Positions 18,036 to 26,850 of a stretch of 47,343 nucleotides of DNA are shown one piece after another. The position numbers were made by a program, and so were the translations under genes. The stretch comes from Chloroflexota bacterium. Its GTDB lineage: Bacteria > Chloroflexota > Dehalococcoidia > Lucifugimonadales > Lucifugimonadaceae. Location: the NCBI GenBank assembly GCA_009838175.1, contig VXSB01000031.1, positions 1-47,343 on the forward strand, given 5' to 3'. The notes beneath the pieces were generated by a model. It was not told where the DNA came from, searched no databases, and saw nothing but the letters and a program-made list of their open reading frames with translations. Position 1 is the first letter of the stretch. Each line of letters starts with the position of its first letter.

Positions 18036-18051
18036 GACGCGAACACGCGTC
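18036..18051. terminator. Hairpin between convergent DUF1385 and hisIE genes
   Basis: GACGCG and CGCGTC form a perfect 6-bp stem with an AACA loop in the 27-nt space between two converging stop codons. Neither strand shows a clear U tract, so a bidirectional terminator role is only suggested by position. Confidence 0.3.
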
Positions 18052-18056
18052 ACGCC

Positions 18057-18668
18057 TTAGCGTCGTCGTCGCGCCAATTCTTCCCAGACATCCTCGATCG
18101 GCACACCGATCGACTCCAACAACGTGACACAGTTGTAAATGAGGTCCGCCATCTCCGATGCCACTTCATCGGTAGCACCAGTCGCCGCTGCTAATCCCGT
18201 CTCGCCAGCTTCTTCGATGACCTTTTGAGCGATGCGCGACGGGCCTGCGGCGAGTTGCTTGGCGGTGTAAGACCCTTCCGGCATCTCCACCGCTCTTTGG
18301 TGGATGATGTCGACCAATTCGAAAAGGATGCCCGGGCCGATCCGGTTTGAAGTTTCGTCGTTCGCTTCGACTGCCTTATGGAAGCACGAGATTCTGCCGG
18401 TGTGGCACGCGGCGCCGGCCGGTTCAGCCATCACCAAAAGCGCGTCACCATCGCAATCCAACTTGAGGTCCACGACATTGAGGTAATCACCGGATGTGGA
18501 GCCCTTCTCCCACAGCGATTTTCGGCTTCGGCTGTAGAACCAGACGTGCGGCCCCGCAATCGTGCGTTTGAGCGCCTCACGATTCATATGGGCGACCATC
18601 AGCACTTCTTTGGTGTGGACGTCCTGAACGACGGCAGTTAGAAGACCGCGGTCATCAAAGGTAATCAT
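18057..18668 (-). CDS. hisIE: Bifunctional phosphoribosyl-AMP cyclohydrolase / phosphoribosyl-ATP pyrophosphatase
   Basis: A 203-residue fusion of the second and third steps of histidine synthesis. Residues 1-105 form HisI: WFYSRSRKSLWEKG, the DCDGDALL metal site and CHTG...SCF cysteines. Residues 115-203 form HisE, with KVIEEAGETGLAAATG and EMADLIYN supplying the acidic metal ligands. It is the last gene of the minus-strand his cluster, 31 nt after hisF, and ends in an Arg-rich tail. Confidence 0.95.
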   Translation of the reverse strand: MITFDDRGLLTAVVQDVHTKEVLMVAHMNREALKRTIAGPHVWFYSRSRKSLWEKGSTSGDYLNVVDLKLDCDGDALLVMAEPAGAACHTGRISCFHKAVEANDETSNRIGPGILFELVDIIHQRAVEMPEGSYTAKQLAAGPSRIAQKVIEEAGETGLAAATGATDEVASEMADLIYNCVTLLESIGVPIEDVWEELARRRR

Positions 18669-18699
18669 TGCGATTGTTCCCTAGTCGGCTCACTTACAC

Positions 18700-19509
18700 T
18701 CAATGGATCATCCGCATGGGCAGACCAGATTCGGCCATGTGAGACTTGACTTCGGATATTCGTAGATCACCGTAGTGAAACAGCGAGGCAGCTAAGACCG
18801 CGTCCGCGCCACCGTCCGTCACCGCTTTGACGAAGTGATCTGGAGTGCCAGCACCACCACTTGCAATCAATGGAATAGACACCTGCGCCGAGATAGTGCT
18901 TAGCAAATCACAGTCGTACCCCGTCTGTTGCCCATCGGCATCCATACTGGTGACAAGCAACTCTCCGGCTCCGAGTTCCGCACCGATGCGAGCCCACTTT
19001 ATGGCGTCGAGTGGGGTCGCTCTCCTGCCGCCGTGAGTATAGACCTGCCACAACGCTTCGGCATAGTCGTAACTCCCATCAGAACGTTGCATCAGGGCTG
19101 GCTCTTCAACCCGCTTGGCATCGATTGCGAGAACAACGCATTGCGATCCGAACTCTTGGGCGCACTCTTCGATCAGAGTAGGGTTGGCTACCGCCGCCGA
19201 GTTCACACTGACCTTTTCAGCACCGGCTTCGAGCATTCGACGCATATCGTCTCGCGAACGTATCCCTCCCCCGACTGTCAAAGGGATAAAAACCTCCGCT
19301 GAAACTCGCTCGACGACATCGACCATCGTGTCACGGGCGTCTGAAGAAGCAGTGATGTCCAGAAATACGAGCTCATCCGCACCTTCGGCATCGTAGAAAC
19401 TCGCTAATTCAGCGGGATCGCCTGCGTCTTTGATGTCGACGAAGCTGACTCCTTTAACGACGCGGCCTTGGTCAACGTCTAAGCACGGTATAACGCGGTT
19501 GGTAAGCAT
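18700..19509 (-). CDS. hisF: Imidazole glycerol phosphate synthase cyclase subunit HisF
   Basis: A 269-residue (beta/alpha)8 barrel. With HisH it makes imidazole glycerol phosphate and AICAR from PRFAR. Catalytic Asp residues are visible in [14 protein letters not shown] and LAIDAKRV; phosphate-binding glycines lie in VGGGIR and ASGGAG. Length is slightly above the usual 250-260. It starts 19 nt after the methyltransferase gene, while its partner hisH lies two genes further upstream. Confidence 0.96.
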   Translation of the reverse strand: MLTNRVIPCLDVDQGRVVKGVSFVDIKDAGDPAELASFYDAEGADELVFLDITASSDARDTMVDVVERVSAEVFIPLTVGGGIRSRDDMRRMLEAGAEKVSVNSAAVANPTLIEECAQEFGSQCVVLAIDAKRVEEPALMQRSDGSYDYAEALWQVYTHGGRRATPLDAIKWARIGAELGAGELLVTSMDADGQQTGYDCDLLSTISAQVSIPLIASGGAGTPDHFVKAVTDGGADAVLAASLFHYGDLRISEVKSHMAESGLPMRMIH

Positions 19510-19528
19510 TGGCGGTCAATTGGCTTGG

Positions 19529-20152
19529 TCAATTGGACGACGTACGCCGCTTGCGGTAAACGTGCACGTACCGTTGTACGCCGAGGGTGCGCCGAGTAAT
19601 TGGAGTCATGTCGTGTTCGGCCGCCCATCTTTCAACGCGCGAAGGATCTACCCGTTTCGACTTTGCTGGACCAGTGTCTCCCCTCGCGTCAGTTGAGAAC
19701 CAATCAGCTATAAGTAACCATCCGCCCCCTGGCAGCAGCTTAGCCACCGATGAGAACAACCGCGCCGGGCTTGTGGTGTTGTGCAAAGCGTCAATCACCA
19801 CGATGCCATCCGTGTCTAACTCGGTGCCCTCAATATCATCGTTCTCAATTAGCTGAGGCACGACGTTGGTCAGATGGAGGTGATTGACTTCAGTCGCCAG
19901 CTCATCAAGTGTCGATTGGTCGCTATCGAGTGCGATCACATTACCGTCATAGACATACTTCGCAATCGGGATCGTCAGCCCATCAACTCTCCCACCTAAG
20001 ACAGCGACATGCTGCGACCTGTGGATCGGAAGCAGCGAAATGATCGCATGAGGATCGATCTGATCATTGAAAGTGTGCCAGCTCGCGGTCGGTCTCGTCG
20101 TCAATTTGGTTGTCTCGCGTCTCAGTCGGAATTGTGGTTGTTTAATCGTCAT
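19529..20152 (-). CDS. Class I SAM-dependent methyltransferase-like protein
   Basis: A 207-residue protein with a Rossmann-type methyltransferase pattern. VAVLGGRVDG acts as motif I, VIALDSDQ as the acidic motif II, IVVIDALHN as motif IV, and LLPGGGWLLIADWF resembles the post-motif strand of UbiE/Methyltransf_11 proteins. The start MTIKQPQF at 20152 overlaps the end of hisA by 11 nt; the longer frame to 20272 lies inside hisA. It sits between hisA and hisF, so it is co-expressed with histidine enzymes, but its substrate is unknown. Confidence 0.75.
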   Translation of the reverse strand: MTIKQPQFRLRRETTKLTTRPTASWHTFNDQIDPHAIISLLPIHRSQHVAVLGGRVDGLTIPIAKYVYDGNVIALDSDQSTLDELATEVNHLHLTNVVPQLIENDDIEGTELDTDGIVVIDALHNTTSPARLFSSVAKLLPGGGWLLIADWFSTDARGDTGPAKSKRVDPSRVERWAAEHDMTPITRRTLGVQRYVHVYRKRRTSSN

Positions 20153-20867
20153 TAACGGCTCGGATCGCAGCGGCGAGATCGAGAGAGCCAGTGTAAATGG
20201 CCATTCCAGTGATGGCACCGCCAGCGCCGATGTCGCGAAGTCGCACCACGTCTTCGACCGTTGCGATTCCACCCGCCACCATTACTGGATATTCTATTTC
20301 CCGCACGACTTCATCAACCGTTGCGAAATTGGGGTGCGACAATGTGCCATCGCGCGTCGTGTCGGTATATATGAAATGTCGTACATGGCATTCAGCCGCC
20401 ATCTCCTTGAGCAGATCTATCGCGCGCATCCCCGTTTCCGAGAGCCATCCCCTCGTACGAACCATCCCGTTTTTGGCGTCTACTGATACGCAAACGCTGT
20501 CCGTGCCAAATCTTCCCACAGCGATCTCGATGGCTTCGGGGTTTTCTACCGCCGCTGTACCGAAGATCGCGAGCTGCACACCCATCTGGAACACCGCATC
20601 AGCGTCTTCAACAGAGCGAATACCACCGCCCATCTGGATCGGCACATCGACTGAATTCACGACGCGCTTCACAGTCGCAGCATTGGTGCGCACACCGTCT
20701 TTGGCACCATCTAGATCGATGACATGGAGCCGTTGAGCACCCATGTCGACCCACCGCAATGCGGCATCAACCGGATCATTGTCGAACACTGTCTCTTGGG
20801 AGTAATCGCCCTTGAAAAGGCGCGCGCAACGACCGCCGCGGATATCGATTGCTGGTATGACTTCCAT
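20142..20867 (-). CDS. hisA: ProFAR isomerase HisA
   Basis: A 241-residue (beta/alpha)8 barrel that isomerises ProFAR to PRFAR in histidine synthesis. The catalytic acid/base pair is visible as Asp8 in IPAIDIRGGRCAR and the Asp in VSVDAKNG. Phosphate loops MGGGIR and AGGIAT are present. Trp in RTRGW is a typical substrate contact of HisA. It lies 22 nt after hisH and overlaps the methyltransferase gene. Confidence 0.95.
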   Translation of the reverse strand: MEVIPAIDIRGGRCARLFKGDYSQETVFDNDPVDAALRWVDMGAQRLHVIDLDGAKDGVRTNAATVKRVVNSVDVPIQMGGGIRSVEDADAVFQMGVQLAIFGTAAVENPEAIEIAVGRFGTDSVCVSVDAKNGMVRTRGWLSETGMRAIDLLKEMAAECHVRHFIYTDTTRDGTLSHPNFATVDEVVREIEYPVMVAGGIATVEDVVRLRDIGAGGAITGMAIYTGSLDLAAAIRAVNDD

Positions 20868-20889
20868 TCGTGTCGATACGTTAACGGGT

Positions 20890-21549
20890 TCAGGTCAAAC
20901 TCTGGGAGTATTCCAAGAATTTGGCGTAGATGCCTAATCCTGATCTCCCGCTCTTCTCCGGGTGAAACTGAGTTCCAACGATGTTTCCGCGCACGACTGC
21001 GGCGCAAACATCAATGCCGTGCGGTGAGGTAGCCGCTACATCTCGTGCGTTTTCAACTTCGCAATGGTACGAGTGGACGAAGTAGAAATAGGTGTCCTGT
21101 GGGATGTCAGCGAATATGGGATGGCGCTGTACTGATTGGTCTTTGAAATGAACGGTGTTCCATCCCATGTGCGGGATTTTCAGAGGTAATCCGCTTGAGC
21201 CGGATATGCCGTTCGGCAACCGAACAACCTCTCCCCCTAAAACGCCAAGCCCTGGTAATTCGCCCTCTTCCGATCGTTCGAACAGTATCTGCATGCCGAG
21301 ACATACGCACAACAACGGTCTTCCAGAGGCGGCGAACTCTCGGATCGTGTCGGGTAATTCCCGATCATTAAGTTGCTTCATCACGGCGTCGTTAGCCCCA
21401 ACGCCGGGGAGAATCGCCGCATGAGCATCAGCGATTACGTCCGCAGAGGTCGTCACTACAGGGTCTCCACCTACGATACGGACCGCCTTTTCGACGCTGT
21501 GGATATTCGCAGCGCCGGTGTTGATTATGGCGAGACGAAAATCTTTCAA
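20890..21549 (-). CDS. hisH: Imidazole glycerol phosphate synthase glutaminase subunit HisH
   Basis: A 219-residue class I glutamine amidotransferase that feeds ammonia to HisF. The full triad is present: Cys in LLCVCLGMQ, and His and Glu in GTQFHPEKS. IINTGAANIHSV is the typical HisH start and HSYHCE is a further family motif. The start is TTG at 21549, overlapping the adenosyltransferase stop as TTGA, so translation is coupled. Confidence 0.94.
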   Translation of the reverse strand: MKDFRLAIINTGAANIHSVEKAVRIVGGDPVVTTSADVIADAHAAILPGVGANDAVMKQLNDRELPDTIREFAASGRPLLCVCLGMQILFERSEEGELPGLGVLGGEVVRLPNGISGSSGLPLKIPHMGWNTVHFKDQSVQRHPIFADIPQDTYFYFVHSYHCEVENARDVAATSPHGIDVCAAVVRGNIVGTQFHPEKSGRSGLGIYAKFLEYSQSLT

Positions 21550-22118
21550 CTTGTGCGCCTCGTTCCGGTTACCATTTCTGGCGGCAATTCGCGATCGGCG
21601 TACCTAGCCATCATGAATAAGCAGTCCGACAATCGATTGAGCCAAACGAGCAGGCTTTTGTTCTCCAACATGTCGTCTTCGTAAAGTGTCACAGCCGCAC
21701 GTTCAAGTTCGCGGACTTTGCAGCGCGCTACATCAAGAGTTGCGGACGCGACTGACGCGCCAGGGATGATGAAAGAAGGTGGGAGTTCGATTTCTTCCTC
21801 TAGCTTTTTGAGCAACCCGTCTAACTGGTCGATCTGTTCGTCACCGATGGTTAGGAAGTGTCGGCGGAGACTATCGAGCTGCGAAATCTCGGTCGTCAGT
21901 TCAGCATTGGCGATGAACATCAGGCGCTGAATCTCGAGTAGTTCGTCGTGCAAGAAACCTGAATCGCAGTGCGCTCTCGCCAGTCCTAGGAGACTAACCG
22001 CCTCATCACCGATGCCGTTTGCTTCCACACGCCGGTTCGATTTCGACACGCGGCCGCCGTAAAGCAACGACGTTTCGCCGCTGTCTCCCACCTTCGTGCT
22101 GATTGAATTCCTGACCAA
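21546..22118 (-). CDS. Cob(I)alamin adenosyltransferase, PduO type
   Basis: A 190-residue protein matching PduO/MMAB adenosyltransferases, which convert cob(I)alamin to adenosylcobalamin using ATP. STKVGDSGETSLLYGGRVSK is the N-terminal ATP-binding block, RVEANGIGDE follows, and the C-terminal WLNRLSDCLFMMARYAD helix is diagnostic. The start is TTG at 22118. It is the first gene of the his cluster and overlaps hisH, an unexpected association; adenosylcobalamin is not needed for histidine synthesis. Confidence 0.85.
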   Translation of the reverse strand: MVRNSISTKVGDSGETSLLYGGRVSKSNRRVEANGIGDEAVSLLGLARAHCDSGFLHDELLEIQRLMFIANAELTTEISQLDSLRRHFLTIGDEQIDQLDGLLKKLEEEIELPPSFIIPGASVASATLDVARCKVRELERAAVTLYEDDMLENKSLLVWLNRLSDCLFMMARYADRELPPEMVTGTRRTS

Positions 22119-22133
22119 TGGGGGTGTAATATC

Positions 22134-22235
22134 ATGGGTACCAAGAGATATTTCCGATTCTACGTTGCGGACGGCAACCTCCCGGAACGCGACTGCCGAA
22201 TATCCGCAACGGTCGGAGCACTCATAGAACTATGA
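22134..22235 (+). CDS. Possible 33-residue small ORF coupled to erpA
   Basis: An ATG frame of 33 codons (MGTKRYFRFYVADGN...) has a GGGGGTG stretch about 8 nt upstream, and its TGA overlaps the erpA start as ATGA. erpA itself has only a distant GGAG, so translation through this frame could deliver ribosomes to it. The peptide is basic and unrecognised. It lies entirely in the divergent intergenic region, so chance is possible. Confidence 0.35.
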   Translation: MGTKRYFRFYVADGNLPERDCRISATVGALIEL

Positions 22236-22594
22236 CCATCGCCGAACAGCAACATGCGGTCCCGATAAACACCGTTCACGTCACGCAAAAAGCGGCGTCA
22301 AAAGCGATGGAGTTCGCTCAGAAGGCGGGGCGTGATAACTGCGGACTGAAGATAGCGGTGCAGGGCGGAGGTTGCTCAGGCCTCCAATACGTGCTTGAAC
22401 TCGTCGATGGCCCGGAAGATTCAGACAAAGTCATTAGCGAACACGGCATCGAGGTGTACATCCCGAAACGGGCTTTTGTCTTCCTCGCCGGGACAGTACT
22501 TGACTTCTCAGACGGCCTTAACGGGCGAGGCTTCGAATTCCACAACCCGAACGCTAAGCGCACCTGCGGATGTGGCGATTCATTCGCCGTTTGA
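22232..22594 (+). CDS. erpA: A-type iron-sulfur cluster carrier (ErpA/HesB family)
   Basis: A 120-residue A-type carrier that transfers Fe-S clusters to target proteins. The three conserved cysteines are Cys48 in GGGCSGLQY, and Cys112 and Cys114 in TCGCGDSF. The N-terminus is about 10 residues longer than usual. It is followed after 9 nt by ygfZ, which also acts in Fe-S maturation, so the two form a functional pair. Assignment to ErpA rather than IscA or SufA is tentative. Confidence 0.9.
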   Translation: MTIAEQQHAVPINTVHVTQKAASKAMEFAQKAGRDNCGLKIAVQGGGCSGLQYVLELVDGPEDSDKVISEHGIEVYIPKRAFVFLAGTVLDFSDGLNGRGFEFHNPNAKRTCGCGDSFAV

Positions 22595-22603
22595 GCCCGT
22601 AAA

Positions 22604-23617
22604 GTGGCTCGTACCTCACAGAACGTTGCCACCGATTTGGCGCAAGTCTTTGCAAAGTACGAAAAGCGCGGCGTAGCCGTCTTCTCGCCTTGTTTCGGGT
22701 CTACCTACAGGCACGTCGGTCCCGATGCTTTGGACTTGCTCCACCGATTGACCACGAATTCGATCATCGATATCCCCGACGAGTCAGCGCGTCGAACAAT
22801 TCTGACAAATGAGAAAGGCAGAATCGTCGATGTATTTTGGGTGATGAAGCGGTCTCACGAAGAGCTGCTGTTGGTAACCGACTCCACAGATCCATCTTCA
22901 ATGCGAGATTGGATCGATCGCTTCACAATCATCGAGGATGCAGAACTCATCGACGCGTCGGATTTCTTAACTCGCTGGTATGTGGTAGGCCCAAACGCGT
23001 CTGACGCGTTGGGCGAAGCCTTTTCAGAGTTGGATTTTGCGGATTGCATTGTAGGAGAGTTACGTGGCATGGACGTGGCTGAGGGTGGAGTTGTGTTGTT
23101 TTTGAGGACTGATGCCGCAGGACAAAAGTCTTGGCTAGTCATTGGGGGCGCGCCTGCGGTTCCGGAGATAAACTCTCGATTCGAAAAGGCCGAGATTGAA
23201 CCTGCGCCGCAGAAGCTGTTCGATCACATCCGTATATCCAACAAGGTCCCGATTGCCGGTTTTGATTTGACCGAAGATGTCAACCCTCTCGAAGCCGGGT
23301 TGCTGGATCTGATCGATTTCGAAAAAGGCTGCTACATCGGACAAGAGGTGATTGCCCGTCTCGACACGTATGACAAGGTTCAGCGCTCGCTCGTAGGATT
23401 TTCTCAAACGGATCTTACTAACGACGTGCAAAGGATCGAGATAGACAACGACATCTTGTCGGGCGACGGCGGCAGACGTATCGGGTGGGTAACGTCAGTC
23501 GCACAAAGACCACGAACGAACGAATTGATCGGGTTAGCATACCTGCGCAAAACCCACACACAACCCGGATCTGTCGTGATTACCTCCGAAGGGACGAACC
23601 TTCAAATCTCACCGTAG
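22604..23617 (+). CDS. ygfZ: Folate-binding Fe-S repair protein YgfZ (GcvT-like)
   Basis: A 337-residue GcvT-fold protein. KGCYIGQE in the C-terminal half is the YgfZ signature, whose Cys is needed for function; DLLHRLTTNSI near residue 45 is the matching N-terminal block. YgfZ supports folate-dependent maintenance of certain Fe-S enzymes. It begins with GTG, 9 nt after erpA. An aminomethyltransferase is unlikely given the KGCYxGQE motif and lack of gcv neighbours. Confidence 0.9.
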   Translation: MARTSQNVATDLAQVFAKYEKRGVAVFSPCFGSTYRHVGPDALDLLHRLTTNSIIDIPDESARRTILTNEKGRIVDVFWVMKRSHEELLLVTDSTDPSSMRDWIDRFTIIEDAELIDASDFLTRWYVVGPNASDALGEAFSELDFADCIVGELRGMDVAEGGVVLFLRTDAAGQKSWLVIGGAPAVPEINSRFEKAEIEPAPQKLFDHIRISNKVPIAGFDLTEDVNPLEAGLLDLIDFEKGCYIGQEVIARLDTYDKVQRSLVGFSQTDLTNDVQRIEIDNDILSGDGGRRIGWVTSVAQRPRTNELIGLAYLRKTHTQPGSVVITSEGTNLQISP

Positions 23618-23654
23618 CAGACGTGATCTGACCCTGTTTCGGAATGCGAGGGAA

Positions 23655-23729
23655 TGGAGCGGGAGACGGGATTCGAACCCGCGACACCCTGCTTGGAAGG
23701 CAGGCACTCTACCACTGAGTTACTCCCGC
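23655..23729 (-). tRNA. tRNA-Gly (anticodon UCC)
   Basis: On the minus strand the acceptor GCGGGAG pairs with CTCCCGC, the anticodon loop is CTTCCAA (anticodon TCC), the T arm reads GCGGG-TTCGAAT-CCCGT, and the D arm has AGTGGTAG. The discriminator is U, the identity base of bacterial tRNA-Gly, and CCA is encoded. It sits alone, transcribed toward the end of ygfZ. Confidence 0.96.
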
Positions 23730-23742
23730 GTTCGTGAATTTC

Positions 23743-23771
23743 ATTGTAACCCTCGCGGGTCGTGGAATTAA
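23743..23771 (-). promoter_or_regulatory. Likely tRNA-Gly promoter
   Basis: On the minus strand TTAATT (-35) and TACAAT (-10) are separated by 17 bp, and the -10 box lies 13 nt before the tRNA 5' end. Confidence 0.5.
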
Positions 23772-23838
23772 CTTCGGGCCCTCTTCCTTGATTTATAGAA
23801 TCGATTGAGTCTGCTAATCGCGAACTGACTGGTCAAAC

Positions 23839-25014
23839 ATGAAGACAACAGGCTTCCGCACGATCGTACTCGGCACGCCGTGGCGAAATCTAACCTACTG
23901 CATCATCGAAACTGACGAAGGTATCACTGGTGTCGGCGAAGCCCGGGTACTCGGTAAAACCCATACGGTTTGCGAGTACTTGAAAGATGTCGAACGTCAT
24001 TTCATCGGACACGACCCGTTCGATATCGAGGCGCTCTACCGACGTATGACACTTCTCGACTTCGGCAAAGCCGGCGAGGTAGTGCACACTGGCTTGGCGT
24101 TGGTCGAGCTCGCGTTCTGGGACATAATCGGCAAAGCTTGCAACCAACCTGTCTACAAGTTGATGGGCGGACAAGTTACCGACCGAGTTCAAGCCTACGC
24201 AAACGGTTGGTACACAGTAGAACGCGCACCTGAACAGTTTGCCGCGGCCGCCCAGCGAGTAATCGATCGCGGGTATCGAGCGATGAAGTTCGACCCCTTC
24301 GGCAACGGCGACTTGGAACTGGAACGCGACGAGTTTTTCAAATCCTTAGACTTGATCGAAGCAGTTGCATCTGTGACCGGTACCTATGCACAGATCATGA
24401 TCGAGATGCATGGTCGGTTTGCCCCGCATCAGGCTAGGGAAATTGCCAGACACATCGAACGCTTCAACATCGGGTGGATCGAAGAACCAGTTCGACCAGG
24501 AGATGTTCCGGCACTCGAATCGGTCAGGAATCACACTAGTCTGCCGATCGCAACCGGCGAACGCCTCTATGGTGCCCCTGAATTCAGGGAGATCTGGGGA
24601 GGTCAGACAGTAGACATTATCCAACCAGACATTACCCAATGTGGCGGCATCTTGGAAGTCAAGAAGATCGCATCGACTGCAGAGACCTACTCGATTATGG
24701 TCGCACCTCACAACGTAGGTGGGATCATTTCGACAATGGCTGCGTTGCAACTTTGTTTGACATTGAGAAATGTGAAAATCCTTGAGCACTTCAACGATTT
24801 CGCCGACCCGCACGTGAAAAACGCCGGGTCCAATTATCCAGAGGTCGTTGATGGCTACTTCCCGTTGCCTGACAAGCCGGGATGGGGAGTCGAACTGAAC
24901 GAGGAGTTCATCAATTCGCAACTCCCAAACTATACTGATGCTGGCGTCATCGCCGACCCCGGACTCAACATGTTCGAGAACGCAGATTGGGCGAAACGCG
25001 GCCAAAGCGATTAA
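23839..25014 (+). CDS. Enolase-superfamily sugar-acid dehydratase (MR subgroup)
   Basis: A 391-residue mandelate racemase/muconate lactonizing enzyme family protein. Metal ligands are Glu189 (MIEMHG), Glu215 (WIEEP) and Glu241 (GERLYG). Lys150 in MKFDPFG and His291 in APHNVGG with Asp264 (DITQCGG) are the expected acid/base residues. MKFDPFG and the E-x-H pattern resemble galactonate- or mannonate-type dehydratases, which dehydrate sugar acids to 2-keto-3-deoxy acids. The gene is monocistronic by spacing, with 59 nt before sat. The exact substrate is not deducible. Confidence 0.85.
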   Translation: MKTTGFRTIVLGTPWRNLTYCIIETDEGITGVGEARVLGKTHTVCEYLKDVERHFIGHDPFDIEALYRRMTLLDFGKAGEVVHTGLALVELAFWDIIGKACNQPVYKLMGGQVTDRVQAYANGWYTVERAPEQFAAAAQRVIDRGYRAMKFDPFGNGDLELERDEFFKSLDLIEAVASVTGTYAQIMIEMHGRFAPHQAREIARHIERFNIGWIEEPVRPGDVPALESVRNHTSLPIATGERLYGAPEFREIWGGQTVDIIQPDITQCGGILEVKKIASTAETYSIMVAPHNVGGIISTMAALQLCLTLRNVKILEHFNDFADPHVKNAGSNYPEVVDGYFPLPDKPGWGVELNEEFINSQLPNYTDAGVIADPGLNMFENADWAKRGQSD

Positions 25015-25073
25015 CTGGTTGCCAGAAAAACATAACGCTATTACATCCACACACAAACAACCGGTAGAGGTAA

Positions 25074-26651
25074 ATGACAACAACAGCTGTATCTGAAGCA
25101 AACCGCTTAGTCGATCCGCATGGAGGAGAATTGGTGAACCTCCTTGTGGGTCCGGGACGCAGTGCCGAACTTGAAGTCGAAGCGTCCGAATTGCGGAAAT
25201 GGGAGTTGACCCCGCGTCAACTATGCGACATTGAACAGCTGATAACCGGTGCGTTCTCGCCGCTTAAGGGTTTCATGAATCGCGGCGATTACGAAGGTGT
25301 GCGCGACGAGATGCGACTCACTGACGGCACGCTTTGGCCGATGCCCATAGTTCTAGACGTACCAGCCGAGTTTGCAACTTCGTTATCCGAAGGTGACAGA
25401 TTGGCCCTGATGCACCCTGAGGGTGTCCTGACCGCCGTGTTGACCGTTGGTGATGTCTGGCAACCAGATCGGACCGAAGAGGCCGAAAAAGTCTTCGGCA
25501 CTGCCGACGAGTATCATCCTGGCATTAACACACTGCTCAACGACACTGGCGAGTACTACGTTGGCGGATCGTTAGAGAGTGTGCGAGCCTCGCAGCACCA
25601 CACATACGCCGGATTGCGACACACACCGGCTGAGCTTCGACAGGAGTTCGAATCGCGCGGATGGTCACAGGTCGTTGCATTCCAAACTCGCAACCCGATG
25701 CATCGCGCACACGTCGAACTGACTCGTCGGGCAGCTGAGCAAGTTTCCGCAAATCTATTGATCCACCCCGTCGTCGGTCTGACTAAACCGGGCGACGTCG
25801 AGTACCACACCCGGGTCCGTTGTTATCGAGCGATCTTGGACGGTTACGCAGAAAACTCGGCAGCATTGAGCTTATTGCAACTCGCGATGCGTATGGGCGG
25901 TCCTCGCGAAGCCGTTTGGCACGCCATTGTTCGCAAGAACTATGGCTGCACGCATTTCATAGTCGGAAGGGACCACGCAGGCCCCGGCAATGATGCGGAT
26001 GGAAATCCGTTCTACGGTCCGTACGATGCTCAATATCTAGTTGAAGAGCATCGCGATGAACTCGGCATTGACGTGGTGACTTTTCAAGAAGTCGTCTATG
26101 ACGGAACTAGCGACCGCTACATGACACGCGACGAGTTGACGGATGCTTCCGAAGTAATGAATCTTTCGGGCACCGAACTTCGAGATCGGCTACAGACCGG
26201 CGCGGATATACCCGAATGGTTCTCATTCCCCAGCGTCATTGAGGAGTTGCGCAAGTCGTACCCAGCAATGAACGAACGCGGATTTAACGTGTTTATCGTG
26301 GGCGATAGTCCCTCAGCTAGCACATCCCTTGGCAATGCGATCGCCGAGATGCTTCTCGAGGAGGGTTCACGACCAGTAACCGTCTTGGACGACTCTGGTC
26401 TAACAACTGACACCATCAACTTAGTTGCCCGCGAAGCGTCCCGAAACGGTGGCGCGGTGATTTCCATACCAAGTAGTGGCGATGGGACAGAAGCAGCCCA
26501 ACAGTTTGGTTTCGGAGAAGGAGTGTTCGTTTGGGTTCAGCAAGGCATAGGTGTCGATGGTGCTGATGTTTCAATCGACCCAGATATGACGCCTGGCGAG
26601 GGAGCAAGTGCTGTGATGGGGCACTTAAGTTCCTTCGGATTGATATCTTGA
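25074..26651 (+). CDS. sat: ATP sulfurylase with degenerate C-terminal APS-kinase-like domain
   Basis: A 525-residue enzyme that forms adenosine 5'-phosphosulfate from sulfate and ATP. Residues 1-170 are the PUA-like N-terminal domain. The catalytic domain holds QTRNPMHRAH (204-213) and GRDHAGPG (298-305). The last ~125 residues begin like an APS kinase (FNVFIVGDSPSASTS, 404-418), but where the P-loop GLSGSGKST should be, the Gly and Lys are missing, and the C-terminus is truncated. This resembles fungal ATP sulfurylases, whose kinase-like domain is catalytically dead and allosteric. Bacterial Sat-CysC fusions normally keep the P-loop. No separate cysC lies in the window. Confidence 0.9.
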   Translation: MTTTAVSEANRLVDPHGGELVNLLVGPGRSAELEVEASELRKWELTPRQLCDIEQLITGAFSPLKGFMNRGDYEGVRDEMRLTDGTLWPMPIVLDVPAEFATSLSEGDRLALMHPEGVLTAVLTVGDVWQPDRTEEAEKVFGTADEYHPGINTLLNDTGEYYVGGSLESVRASQHHTYAGLRHTPAELRQEFESRGWSQVVAFQTRNPMHRAHVELTRRAAEQVSANLLIHPVVGLTKPGDVEYHTRVRCYRAILDGYAENSAALSLLQLAMRMGGPREAVWHAIVRKNYGCTHFIVGRDHAGPGNDADGNPFYGPYDAQYLVEEHRDELGIDVVTFQEVVYDGTSDRYMTRDELTDASEVMNLSGTELRDRLQTGADIPEWFSFPSVIEELRKSYPAMNERGFNVFIVGDSPSASTSLGNAIAEMLLEEGSRPVTVLDDSGLTTDTINLVAREASRNGGAVISIPSSGDGTEAAQQFGFGEGVFVWVQQGIGVDGADVSIDPDMTPGEGASAVMGHLSSFGLIS

Positions 26652-26850
26652 ATAAAATCAATCTTGATTGCTATGATCCATATGCGATAAACGAAGGCTA
26701 CGAATAAGCCGGAACAGAGCGCAATCGGAAATCACCAAACTCGCACCATCATATAGTTAGGAATGTCACATGGCGTGGTAATTTATCCAACTGCGAACAA
26801 CGGGCGTATGGTTTGATTGGTGTTTAACGACAGCGAGAAATGCGGTAAAA

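Noticed and set aside
18036..18051. CRISPR or tandem repeat near the his cluster
   Set aside because: It is a single 16-nt hairpin; no repeated units with spacers are present anywhere in the window.
24346..25101. 251-residue ORF antisense to the enolase-family gene
   Set aside because: The sense strand carries all enolase-superfamily motifs; the antisense product resembles nothing.
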